DNA from: SZUA-254 sp031379665
Lineage (GTDB): Bacteria > Bacteroidota > Ignavibacteria > UBA10030 > SZUA-254
NCBI GenBank assembly: GCA_031379665.1
Contig: JANNFI010000100.1
Location: forward strand, 1-29,711
DNA: 29,711 bases
Reading direction: 5' to 3'
Positions within the stretch are counted from its first letter, which is position 1, and the number at the start of each line of letters is the position of its first letter. Below the pieces are notes generated by a model, which saw only the letters and a program-made list of their open reading frames with translations, did not search any database and was not told the DNA's origin. Positions 1-7,144 of this stretch are shown in pieces. Made by a program: the position numbers and the translations under genes.

Positions 1-575
1 TGCGAGTACCACCGGCTGGAGGTGATCGTGAGGGTGTCGGTCGGGCCGGGCGTGGCTGGCATCTTCGGCGTCATCGATCGCGTCTGGTGGCACTGGACGC
101 AGAGGTTTCCCTTTCCGTAATCGAAGTTCGCGTTCGGGACCCCCGCGATGTTCGAGAGGATCGAGACCGGCGTCGCCTTCCTGAGCGTGAAATCGGCACG
201 CGAGTGGGGAGAATGGCAGGCGAAGCACCCCGGCGGGCTCGGGACGTACTGCGACGTGACCGTCGCACCGTTCATCCTCTGGATGAACCCCTCGGTCGTG
301 TGGCACCCGGCGCACGAGGGGCCGTTACGCTCGATGTCGCCGCCGATCGCGTGCTTCGACTGCTCCCACTGGTAGGCCCGGCCGGCAAGGAAGTACGTGG
401 TGTCGGTGTCGGGGTTGTGGCAGTCGGCGCATTGGATTCCCTCGGCGAACCCCTCGAAGACGTCGGACCCCGTTCCCGGCGGGCCCTGGGGCCCCGGTTC
501 CCCCTTGCATCCGGCAAGGAGCAGAGCGCCCGTGAGGAAGAGGGTTGTGACGACGAACGAACGTAAATGTTTCAT
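1..575 (-). CDS. Multihaem cytochrome c lipoprotein with collagen-like linker (C-terminus cut by window edge)
   Basis: The reading frame opens at an ATG at 575, eight bases after a good Shine-Dalgarno AAGGAGA, and stays open to the left edge, so about 191 N-terminal residues are visible. Residues 1-23 form a lipoprotein signal ending in a lipobox (LLLAGC, Cys23). They are followed by a short Gly-X-Y stretch (GEPGPQGPPGTG, about residues 25-36), a flexible linker of the kind also found just after the lipidated cysteine in OmcA/MtrC-type surface cytochromes. Four CXXCH haem motifs follow (CADCH, CAGCH, CFACH, CVQCH); more may lie beyond the edge. All four are in one frame, so nothing suggests a break. 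It is the last visible gene of a set with a 12-haem cytochrome and a beta-barrel, which fits the outer-surface lipoprotein of a porin-cytochrome conduit. Surface location is inferred. Confidence 0.85.
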   Translation of the reverse strand, partial: MKHLRSFVVTTLFLTGALLLAGCKGEPGPQGPPGTGSDVFEGFAEGIQCADCHNPDTDTTYFLAGRAYQWEQSKHAIGGDIERNGPSCAGCHTTEGFIQRMNGATVTSQYVPSPPGCFACHSPHSRADFTLRKATPVSILSNIAGVPNANFDYGKGNLCVQCHQTRSMTPKMPATPGPTDTLTITSSRWYS

Positions 576-600
576 GTTGATGGTCTCCTTGTCTATCCTA

Positions 601-633
601 GCCTGCCTGGCCTGCCTGGCCTGCCTGGCCTGG
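601..633. repeat. 9-bp tandem repeat, 3.7 copies, in the leader of the lipoprotein cytochrome gene
   Basis: The unit gcctgcctg is repeated three times without error and followed by gcctgg. It lies in the 111-bp spacer between the 12-haem gene and the lipoprotein cytochrome gene and ends about 15 bp upstream of that gene's Shine-Dalgarno sequence. Perfect short tandem copies can change number by slippage, which here would alter leader length or structure but not the reading frame. Confidence 0.9.
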
Positions 634-686
634 TCCCCGGCCGTTCGTCGGCGGGGCGGTATATTCTGAATGTCGCGATGCGTCCG

Positions 687-1745
687 TTACTTTCCCGAGT
701 GACAGAGCGAGCAGGTCGGGTCCTTCCCTTCCACTTCGTGGCACGAAACGCACGACTCGATGTCGCGGCGTCCCAGTTCCGCGTGGCGCCCGCCTCCGGA
801 CCCCGTGCCGGCAGTGACGAACCCCGCGTCGAAATGCGACTGGGGCTTGATCTTCCCCTCGGTGATGATCCCGCCCGACTCGTGACAATCGGCGCAGAAC
901 GTACGGCTCTCGTGGCACGACGAGCAATCGATGATTCGCGACCGGGCGTCGATCGAATGGGTCGACCGGTAGTTCAGGTCGTGGGCCGCCTGCAGGCGCA
1001 ATGCGTCGGGTGAATCCTTGAGCGGCGTCCTCGCGCCGGGCACAGTCATCAGGCCGCGTGTGCCGCCGAAGCTCCTCAGCTGGTCGCCGCTGTGGCATTC
1101 CTGGCAGAAGCTTTCGCGGTGGCAGGTGGCGCAGTCCACGTCCATCTTGCCGACGCGCACCGGACGTTCGTGTTCCTTGAAGAATCCCGATACCAGGTGG
1201 TTGTCCGGGAGCAGGTTCACGAAATCGCTGTGGCACGTCTCGCATTCGGTCGGTGCCTTGGCGGTCGAATGACAGTCGACGCACATCGCCATTTCGGGAA
1301 TGCGGACGACGACGGCGTCCTCCCCGCCCGACGCGTCCCCGTGGCAGGTTTCGCAGGCGATGCCGCCCTTCACGTGGGTTTCATGCGCGAAGATGAGGTC
1401 CCTCGTCGGCAAGACCGTCGGCGCGATGTTTTCCGGATCGGCGTGGCAGTAGGCGCAGTCGTTGTTGACCTGCTCCTCGTGGCACGTCTGGCAGTTCGGG
1501 TGCCCCGGGATCAGACGGTCGGAGGCGAGCGCACTCTTGATGGCGCCGTCGTGGCAATCGGCGCAGGCCACCCCCCTCTCGGTGACGTGTTTCGGATGGG
1601 AGAACTTCACGCCCTTACCGCCGCCCGGAGAGGCGAACACCGGCACGGCCGCGTCGTTCATTCCCACGCTCACGACGAGTACGGCGACGAAGGCCGCCGC
1701 GAGGACGAGCGCCTGCCTGACGAAACCGCGGGTCCCCGGCGTCAT
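687..1745 (-). CDS. Periplasmic 12-haem cytochrome c (cytochrome c3/c7-like repeats)
   Basis: This is a 352-residue protein with one N-terminal hydrophobic segment (about residues 10-30) that is a signal peptide or anchor. The rest carries twelve CXXCH haem motifs: CADCH, CQTCH, CAYCH, CETCH, CVDCH, CETCH, CATCH, CQECH, CSSCH, CADCH, CVSCH and CSLCH, the last four residues from the C-terminus. Repeated FSHPKHV/FAHETHV-type histidines before haem pairs resemble class III (c3/c7) cytochromes, where they serve as distal haem ligands. The start ATG overlaps the stop of the upstream beta-barrel gene (ATGA), which suggests coupled translation and fixed stoichiometry. A periplasmic relay of electrons to the barrel is the natural role in a porin-cytochrome complex, but the partner is inferred from position only. 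Confidence 0.88.
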   Translation of the reverse strand: MTPGTRGFVRQALVLAAAFVAVLVVSVGMNDAAVPVFASPGGGKGVKFSHPKHVTERGVACADCHDGAIKSALASDRLIPGHPNCQTCHEEQVNNDCAYCHADPENIAPTVLPTRDLIFAHETHVKGGIACETCHGDASGGEDAVVVRIPEMAMCVDCHSTAKAPTECETCHSDFVNLLPDNHLVSGFFKEHERPVRVGKMDVDCATCHRESFCQECHSGDQLRSFGGTRGLMTVPGARTPLKDSPDALRLQAAHDLNYRSTHSIDARSRIIDCSSCHESRTFCADCHESGGIITEGKIKPQSHFDAGFVTAGTGSGGGRHAELGRRDIESCVSCHEVEGKDPTCSLCHSGK

Positions 1746-3031
1746 AGCGCACCGAAGGAATGGTTGAACCAGTAACTGACCTTGAGGAAGCCCCTCACGT
1801 CATTCTCCATGAAGCGGTTGTTCAGCATTTGTACCTGGGCCTCGAACGATACCGGCGCATCCGGCCGGACGATCGCGCCGATCGATCCTGAGAACGCCGA
1901 TTCATCGGCGGCGCTGGAGGAAACCTTGTAACTTGAATACGATATCGCTGCGGTCGGGGTCAGCATCCTGCCGAGGAGGGGGTACATCCCCTGGAGGTAG
2001 AACGAACTGAGTTCTCCGGCGTAGCCGTTCGACCCGCTGTAGCTCACGCTCGCGTAGGTCGTCGCCAGGCCGACGGTGAGCCGGCGGCTCAGGTCGCCCT
2101 CGTAACCGACATAGGCGTACCGCGCGGATGCCCTGAGCGCGGGGGTGAAGGCGTACTCGAGGCCGCCCTCGTATTCGCGGATCGGCGAGAGCGGAAAGAA
2201 CGTGAACCAGGAGTTGTACGGGAGCGACGGCTCGCGATAAATCACGTTCGCGAGAAAGGTGAGGTCGCCCGCGACGACCGCCCTCGCGCCCGCCTCGGCG
2301 CGTCGCGTCCGTTCGAGGTTGATATCGTAATCGTAGCGGCCGTAGAATTCGAAGCGACCGGCGAGGGCGTGGGAGACGTCACCCCCGATCAGCTGCGTGG
2401 CGCGGGACGAGGGCGAGATCGTCACCGTCACCGGGTTGTAGAAGGAATCGGGCCGGAGGCCGTCGTACGACTCGCGCTCGACCCTCCGGTTGACGTAACT
2501 CAATCCGAACCGTGTCCCCTGGGAGAACTCCCCCGTCGCCTGCACGCCGAGCAGAAAATTATTGCCGAGATCCCTGGTGTGGTCGTAGACGAGCGAGCCC
2601 GGCACGTTCGATCCGCCGTAGGCCGAGAACGCGAACTTCTTCTCCATCGCGCGCACCTTGAGGTAACCCCCGTCGACCGCGCCGACGCCGACCCCGGCGA
2701 AAACCGGTACGCGTCCGATCCTCACGTCGAACGATCGCTCGTCGTTCTGGTATCGGGCGAACAAATTCCTGACGCGCAGCTCGCCCACCTCACCCGCGGG
2801 GTCGGAGAGTTGAGCGCTGCCGTAGACGGAGGTCGAGAGGCCGAAGCCCCCCTCGCTGATGTCCAGCTGGATGTTCTGCAATCCGAGGAGCACGCTCTTC
2901 GAAACGCCGACCGTATCGAATTTTTCCCAGCCATAGACCGCCGTCGAAAAACGACCGTTGATCTGCTGGGCGTGGAGGGGCAGTGCGAGGGAGAAGAGTA
3001 CTCCGGATATGATCGTCAGTTTCTTCGACAC
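1742..3031 (-). CDS. Outer-membrane beta-barrel protein (porin of a cytochrome conduit)
   Basis: I place the start at a GTG at 3031 because the next residues form a clean signal peptide (SKKLTIISGVLFSLALPLHAQ); the frame is open further upstream to 3268, but that part reads as a charged, low-quality extension across an AT-rich leader. The mature protein (about 408 residues) is made of alternating polar/hydrophobic strands rich in Tyr, Gly and Ser, such as VYGSAQLSD, FEFYGRYDYDI and VGLATTYASVSY, typical of a transmembrane beta-barrel. It has no CXXCH and lacks the MtrB N-terminal CXXC. It sits directly before a 12-haem cytochrome (ATGA overlap) and a lipoprotein cytochrome, so it probably forms the sheath through which they pass electrons. 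It could also be an ordinary porin. Confidence 0.75.
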   Translation of the reverse strand: MSKKLTIISGVLFSLALPLHAQQINGRFSTAVYGWEKFDTVGVSKSVLLGLQNIQLDISEGGFGLSTSVYGSAQLSDPAGEVGELRVRNLFARYQNDERSFDVRIGRVPVFAGVGVGAVDGGYLKVRAMEKKFAFSAYGGSNVPGSLVYDHTRDLGNNFLLGVQATGEFSQGTRFGLSYVNRRVERESYDGLRPDSFYNPVTVTISPSSRATQLIGGDVSHALAGRFEFYGRYDYDINLERTRRAEAGARAVVAGDLTFLANVIYREPSLPYNSWFTFFPLSPIREYEGGLEYAFTPALRASARYAYVGYEGDLSRRLTVGLATTYASVSYSGSNGYAGELSSFYLQGMYPLLGRMLTPTAAISYSSYKVSSSAADESAFSGSIGAIVRPDAPVSFEAQVQMLNNRFMENDVRGFLKVSYWFNHSFGAL

Positions 3032-3251
3032 GGGTCTCTTAGTCTTTTCTTCCGGTCTCGAATGCCGAGTGGCTGGTTGTGACGAGTTGAATACTGACTC
3101 TGTCGATGAATATCCAAATTTACGGTTAGATATGCAACGGGGTCGGGCGCAATTATTTTTGAAATACCACCATTTTGGTCGGATTTCCCGAGGTGAGCAC
3201 GGTCCCGTCCTTCGGTGTAGCCGATCATCCCGGGGTATGGATGTTGTAAAA

Positions 3252-3267
3252 TTCAACACCGGTGCCA
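3252..3267 (-). promoter_or_regulatory. Possible sigma-54 promoter, degenerate, for the beta-barrel operon
   Basis: The minus strand reads TGGCACCGGTGTTGAA. The -24 half is perfect (TGGCAC) and the spacing is right (GG, ten bases, then GA), but the -12 element is TTGA instead of TTGC. It is about 220 bp upstream of the GTG at 3031, so it would imply a long leader. The loss of the -12 C makes it uncertain. Confidence 0.3.
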
Positions 3268-3326
3268 CGGCGGATCACGTGGAGGTGTGGTTCACCGATT
3301 CGAGCCCGGGGGGATTTCGGAAAGAC

Positions 3327-3379
3327 AAGAAAAAAACGGACACCCGGCCGATCCCTGGGGACTTCGGCCGGATGCCCGT
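3327..3379 (-). terminator. Rho-independent terminator after the c554-like gene
   Basis: On the minus strand a 16-base arm (3379-3364) pairs with a second arm (3351-3336) with only two non-Watson-Crick positions, around a 12-base loop, and is followed at once by a run of T (plus-strand aaaaaa at 3330-3335, after aag). It lies about 60 bp beyond the stop of the gene ending at 3438. It separates that gene from the beta-barrel gene, which therefore needs its own promoter. Confidence 0.88.
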
Positions 3380-3437
3380 AAACTTCTATCTTCACGCTTC
3401 TGCCGGGATCGCCGGCGCCACGCGTGGAGCCGTACGG

Positions 3438-3977
3438 CTACTTCGGGATTTTATGCGCGATCGAAGCCCACGACTTCGCGAAATCGAACTTTTTCGCCGT
3501 CGGGCTTTTCTCGTTATGGCAGGTGACACACATCTTTTCCATCGCCGCCTCGTCCTTGAACGCGGTCAGGCCGGCCGCGTGCGCCTTCGCCTCGTCCTTC
3601 ATCACGGCCATGTTCTTGTACGCCGAACCCGCCCCGTGACACGTTTCACACTGGACGCCGTCTTTCACATCGAACGCCTTGTCGAGCAGTTTCGCATCGG
3701 CCGTGACGGTATGGCATCCGAGACATTCCGGCGTTTCAGCCGCCTTCGTCTTGAACCCTTTTTTCGTCGCGATCGCGTCGGCGGCGGGTGTACCGAGGGT
3801 CTTGAAAGCGCCGGCGTGTTTGCTCTTCGACCAGATGTCGAACTGCTTTCCCTGTTTGTCGGTTTTATGGCACATCGCGCACTGTTTGACGCCGACGTAT
3901 TTGTTCTGGGCGTCGAGCATCGCAGATGCCCCGAGGATGAGTCCGACGGCGAGGGTAATCAGGGTGAGCCTTTTCAT
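3438..3977 (-). CDS. Tetrahaem cytochrome c554-like protein
   Basis: A 179-residue exported protein: a signal peptide (MKRLTLITLAVGLILGASAM, cleavage near residue 23) is followed by YVGVKQCAMCH, the usual opening of the cytochrome c554/c-prime family, with CXXCH at residues 33, 85, 110 and 150. Lysine-rich stretches between haems (KSKHAGAFKTL, KFDFAKSWASIAHK) resemble that family, which in nitrifiers shuttles electrons in the periplasm and is widespread in anaerobes as a soluble carrier. An AGGAAAGAGAG Shine-Dalgarno precedes the ATG. It is transcribed alone: a sigma-54 promoter sits about 115 bp upstream and a strong terminator follows. A soluble periplasmic shuttle feeding the conduits is the likely job. 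Confidence 0.85.
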   Translation of the reverse strand: MKRLTLITLAVGLILGASAMLDAQNKYVGVKQCAMCHKTDKQGKQFDIWSKSKHAGAFKTLGTPAADAIATKKGFKTKAAETPECLGCHTVTADAKLLDKAFDVKDGVQCETCHGAGSAYKNMAVMKDEAKAHAAGLTAFKDEAAMEKMCVTCHNEKSPTAKKFDFAKSWASIAHKIPK

Positions 3978-4090
3978 TGATGTCTCTCTTTCCTGTTGTG
4001 ACTGGATTGGGTTGGGACAGTTAGGGGATCCGGTGATTGAATGTACCCTTTTTCGATTATAATTTCAGCTCTTCCATTGCTCTAATAGAG

Positions 4091-4106
4091 TGCATATTTC
4101 GTGCCA
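4091..4106 (-). promoter_or_regulatory. Sigma-54 (-24/-12) promoter of the c554-like gene
   Basis: The minus strand reads TGGCACGAAATATGCA: a perfect -24 element TGGCACG, GG (4104-4105) and GC (4092-4093) separated by exactly ten bases, and ATGC in place of TTGC at -12. It lies between the stop of the 12-haem gene (4129) and the ATG at 3977. A short palindrome ctctaatagag (4080-4090) covers the expected transcription start. Confidence 0.7.
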
Positions 4107-4128
4107 GACTCTGGTTGCCGCCGGGGGG

Positions 4129-6030
4129 CTAATTCTCGTAGGCACCCACCCTGGTACCGTGGCAAATTCCGTTCATTGAGCAGTTATTCACACTGTAGTT
4201 ATTGGGGTCCGCCGATTTACTAAAACCCTCGATAACCAGTTTCTCAAATGTGCCACTCCCGGCGTAGTTATATGGCACAGGGTCCGAGGCGTAACCGATC
4301 AGGCGCGAGCGCTTCGAGCCGTGCGGTACGACCACGTGGCAGGTGATGCACTTGACTTCGGGCCCGGAGTGTTCGGCCGCGTCGTGCACGGCGTTGAGGG
4401 CCTGGCCACCGGCGGCCATCGTGTGGCAGTTGGCGCAGAAGAGATCGCTCTGCCAGTTGTTGAGACCGCTTTTAATGTCGTTCAGCGACCAGAGTGCACC
4501 GCTCGCGTTGTCGGGCCAGAACTTCGCGTTCCCGGTCAGCATGAACTTGAAATCCGACCCGTGCGGGCCGGCGGGGACGGTCGGGGAAACCGGCTGGTCC
4601 GGACCGTGGCAGTCGGAGCAGTACATCGTCTGCATCCCCGGGTTACTCCAATCCAGCGTGAGCCCCGCCGCGCTGAGGGCCTGCGGCATCGACGAACCGG
4701 TCTGGCTCATCAGCGGCACCTGCACCGGATGCGCGGACCGGTTGGACGGATTGAACTCCATCGCCTGGTCGGTGATCGTGGTCCCCGACGGACCGACGAT
4801 CAACGTCACGCCATCGGGGTAGACGCCGAAGGCGTTTGAGGAATGGCACTTGAAACAGATCTGACTCTCCGTCGAAGCCGGTTTCATTTCCGTGAAGTTT
4901 GTCGGTTGTGTCCAGATCGGTGTAACCGCCGGCTGGACACCGGCCACCCCGCTGAGCACGTTCGAGACGATGTTCGTCCCGGGCAGGTGGAGACCGCCCT
5001 TCGCGCGGTGGGAGTTGTGGCAATCCTGGCACTCCGCGTGCCTGTTCGCCTGGCCGAGAGATTCCTGCGTATCGGGGTTCCGATGGGCGGACATCACGCC
5101 CGCGCTCGGGTGGGCGTAGAATTTATCCGACTGGCTCTGGACGTCCTTCGTATTGGAGCCCGTGTTCAGCGTCCCGTGGCAGCCGGACTCGTAACAGGTC
5201 ATCTCCTCGACCTTCGTCAGCAGGTAGGGAACCCCCTCACCGTTGTGGGATTTGTGGCAGCTCCGGCACGACCACTCGCCCACCGTCGTCTGCGGGAGGT
5301 CTGCCGGATAGAAGGCCTGCGAAGAAAGCTTATGCGCCGATTCGGCCCAACCCGTTTTCTGGTGGCAGAACGTGCAGAGGGCCGCGTCGGTGTTGCTGAC
5401 CCTGAGGAACTTTCCGAACTTGTCGTCGTGGGCGTCGTGGCAGCTCATGCACTCGACCGTCCCCGACGCGTCGTCGGGGTCGAGGGTCACCGGCTCGCCC
5501 CAGGGCCAGGCGCGGTTCGCCAGCTCGGGGTCCTTCGCGGCGTTGTAGGTATATCCCACAGGATGGTCGTTCGCCAGCGACGTGCCGATGAACCCGGGGG
5601 CGCCCCCCGGCATCACGGTCACCTCGTTCTGCATCAGGATCGGCGTCGTCCCCTCGTTGTTGATCACCGCGCCGATGGCGATCGTCCCGTCGTGGCACGA
5701 GAGGCAGAGTTTTGAGCGGGGGTTCGGCTGGTTCGGGGCATCGTAGTTGAGACTCGTCAGGTAATCGCTCGAGTAGAGTGTGTATTCCGTCGTGGTGGCG
5801 GTCCGGTTCCACAGTTGTTCCGCCGCGTACTTCTGCGGGACGTGCGGCGTATGGCAGAAGACGCAGAGTTGCTGCTCGGTCGCGGCCCTGATCGCCCCCG
5901 TCCCCGAGACGCTCAGGTTGTGCTTCGTCGAGAGCATTTTCGACTGGGTTTGTATCTGCCCGGGGGCCTGCGCGGTAAGCGCGCAGAGGAGAACCGGGAT
6001 CACGAGGAGATTCTTCGACGGGTTTTTCAT
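4129..6030 (-). CDS. Large multihaem cytochrome c (10 CXXCH plus CX4CH and CX5CH), N-terminal OmcE-like module
   Basis: A 633-residue exported protein with signal peptide (about residues 1-24). Residues 50-225 carry four haems in the order CVFCHTPH (56), CLSCHDG (109), CMSCHDAH (194) and CTFCHQK (219), with HPVGYTYNAAKDP between the second and third. This matches the whole tetrahaem protein encoded at 8930-9739 and resembles OmcE-type tetrahaem cytochromes. The remaining 400 residues add CRSCH, CQDCH, CFKCH, CSDCH, CANCH and CITCH, plus two odd sites: CYESGCH (279-285, CX4CH) and CSMNGICH (617-624, CX5CH). CX4CH sites are known in Geobacter cytochromes; CX5CH is rare. Its ATG overlaps the stop of the NHL gene (ATGA). 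An extracellular or outer-membrane electron carrier is likely. Confidence 0.85.
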   Translation of the reverse strand: MKNPSKNLLVIPVLLCALTAQAPGQIQTQSKMLSTKHNLSVSGTGAIRAATEQQLCVFCHTPHVPQKYAAEQLWNRTATTTEYTLYSSDYLTSLNYDAPNQPNPRSKLCLSCHDGTIAIGAVINNEGTTPILMQNEVTVMPGGAPGFIGTSLANDHPVGYTYNAAKDPELANRAWPWGEPVTLDPDDASGTVECMSCHDAHDDKFGKFLRVSNTDAALCTFCHQKTGWAESAHKLSSQAFYPADLPQTTVGEWSCRSCHKSHNGEGVPYLLTKVEEMTCYESGCHGTLNTGSNTKDVQSQSDKFYAHPSAGVMSAHRNPDTQESLGQANRHAECQDCHNSHRAKGGLHLPGTNIVSNVLSGVAGVQPAVTPIWTQPTNFTEMKPASTESQICFKCHSSNAFGVYPDGVTLIVGPSGTTITDQAMEFNPSNRSAHPVQVPLMSQTGSSMPQALSAAGLTLDWSNPGMQTMYCSDCHGPDQPVSPTVPAGPHGSDFKFMLTGNAKFWPDNASGALWSLNDIKSGLNNWQSDLFCANCHTMAAGGQALNAVHDAAEHSGPEVKCITCHVVVPHGSKRSRLIGYASDPVPYNYAGSGTFEKLVIEGFSKSADPNNYSVNNCSMNGICHGTRVGAYEN

Positions 6031-7010
6031 CGGTAATACCTGAATATTTGAATCCTGCGGTTGAAGGAGTCCACCACGTAGATCGTGTCGTCCAGGCCGA
6101 TCGCGATGCCGCTCGGTGTGACGAACTCACCGTCGCGGGTGCCGTTCCGGCCGAACACCAGGAGCAGCCTGCCGGTGTGGTCGAAGAGCTGCACGTTGTC
6201 CATCAGCCCGTCCGTCACGTACAGGTTGCCGTCCGAATCGATCGCGATGCCCTTCGGCGCTGCGAACCGTCCACCCACATTGCCGATCGACCCGAAGGCG
6301 GACCCGAATTTCCCCGCGCGGTCGAACGACTGGACGCGGTAGTTGAGCGCGTCCAGGACGAACAGGCTCTCGCGCACGGCGAGCTGGACCGGGAAATTGA
6401 ATTCCGCCTCGCCCGCCCCCCTTCCGCCGAACGACCCGAGCGTTTTCCCGTCCCTCGAAAAAATGAAGACCTTGTGCGCTCCGGCGTCGGCGACGAACAC
6501 GCTGTCGCCTGAGACCTGGACGCCGGTCGGCCGCGACAACCCTTCAAAAATCCGGTGCTCGCCGTCGCCGTCGGAGTCCATCACCACGATGTCCCCCCTT
6601 TCTGAATCACTCACGTAGACCAGGCCTTCCTCGTCGACGGCGACGCCAACGGGGGAAACGAACGCCCCGAATTTCGTCCCCGTGATCAGGTCGTACTCCT
6701 TGTCGGCGGGGTTGATGATGTGCACGCCGCGGGCGCCAGGGTCAGCGACATAGAGCGTCCCGTCGTGCGAGACGGCGATGCCCACCGGCTGGACGAGCCA
6801 GGTCAGCGTCCGCTCACCGCCGAAGAGAGTCCCAAGGAGATTGCCGAAAAATCCGCGGTCCGGTTCGACACCGGCTTCGGCGCTCAGACTTCTGACGTGG
6901 CGGATCCGCGCCCGGTCGGGCGGCGCTGGCCAGGCGGGCCCGGTCGTGTCCTGGGTGAAGACGGACGAGAGCGGGATGAAGAACGATATCACCAGTCGAA
7001 GGATCATCAT
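6027..7010 (-). CDS. Secreted NHL-repeat six-bladed beta-propeller protein
   Basis: I start it at the first ATG of an ATG-ATG pair at 7010 because a signal peptide follows (MMILRLVISFFIPLSSVFTQ); the frame is open to 7616 but that part overlaps the next gene and has no coding character. No clear Shine-Dalgarno is visible. The 327-residue product opens with WPAPPDRARIRHVRSL, a signature shared with the NHL lipoprotein at 9829-10836, then about six NHL repeats of the form PxGIAxDxxGxxYVxDxxNxxIQxF (for example PSGIAIGLDDTIYVVDSFNRRIQIF). NHL propellers are protein-protein scaffolds. Proteins of this type occur beside multihaem cytochromes and porins in electron-transfer loci, where their exact role is not known. 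It ends overlapping the 12-haem gene by four bases (ATGA). Confidence 0.85.
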   Translation of the reverse strand: MMILRLVISFFIPLSSVFTQDTTGPAWPAPPDRARIRHVRSLSAEAGVEPDRGFFGNLLGTLFGGERTLTWLVQPVGIAVSHDGTLYVADPGARGVHIINPADKEYDLITGTKFGAFVSPVGVAVDEEGLVYVSDSERGDIVVMDSDGDGEHRIFEGLSRPTGVQVSGDSVFVADAGAHKVFIFSRDGKTLGSFGGRGAGEAEFNFPVQLAVRESLFVLDALNYRVQSFDRAGKFGSAFGSIGNVGGRFAAPKGIAIDSDGNLYVTDGLMDNVQLFDHTGRLLLVFGRNGTRDGEFVTPSGIAIGLDDTIYVVDSFNRRIQIFRYYR

Positions 7011-7106
7011 GATGCTGTAATTATACGAATTCCCGCCGGAGCAGGCAATCCGTGAAAACCGGGAGGCGCGGAGGGCCCGCTTGCGGCGGACCTCTCCGGC
7101 CTCCTT

Positions 7107-7137
7107 CCTCTCCGGCAAGGGGATTGCTTGGGAGAGG
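7107..7137 (-). other. Stem-loop just after the beta-barrel gene
   Basis: The arms cctctcc (7107-7113) and ggagagg (7131-7137) and the inner arms caag (7116-7119) and cttg (7127-7130) form an 11-bp hairpin with a two-base bulge and seven-base loop, eight bases past the stop codon at 7145. There is no T run, so it is unlikely to be an intrinsic terminator. mRNA end protection or processing between the barrel and NHL genes is possible. Confidence 0.5.
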
Positions 7138-7144
7138 GATGTCA

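Larger units (their letters stand above)
3032..3437. other. 406-bp intergenic region, AT-rich leader of the beta-barrel operon
   Basis: No convincing gene is present. The region holds a strong terminator for the upstream c554-like gene (3327-3379), a near-consensus sigma-54 element (3252-3267), a small dyad tgttg-taaaatt-caaca (3244-3260), and an AT-rich stretch from about 3090 to 3180 that stands out in this GC-rich sequence. The minus-strand octamer TAAATTTG (3115-3122) fits a Bacteroidota -7 box, but no TTG lies at the expected 19-21 base distance. Confidence 0.6.

Noticed and set aside
635..657. GC-rich hairpin between the 12-haem and lipoprotein genes as a terminator
   Set aside because: The stem has mismatches and no T run; I could not separate it from chance in GC-rich DNA.
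1742..3031. Barrel as an MtrB homologue
   Set aside because: It is much shorter than MtrB and has no N-terminal CXXC motif or other MtrB signature.
3032..3268. N-terminal extension of the beta-barrel frame up to 3268
   Set aside because: The extension lacks coding character, covers AT-rich regulatory DNA, and the signal peptide begins at the GTG at 3031.
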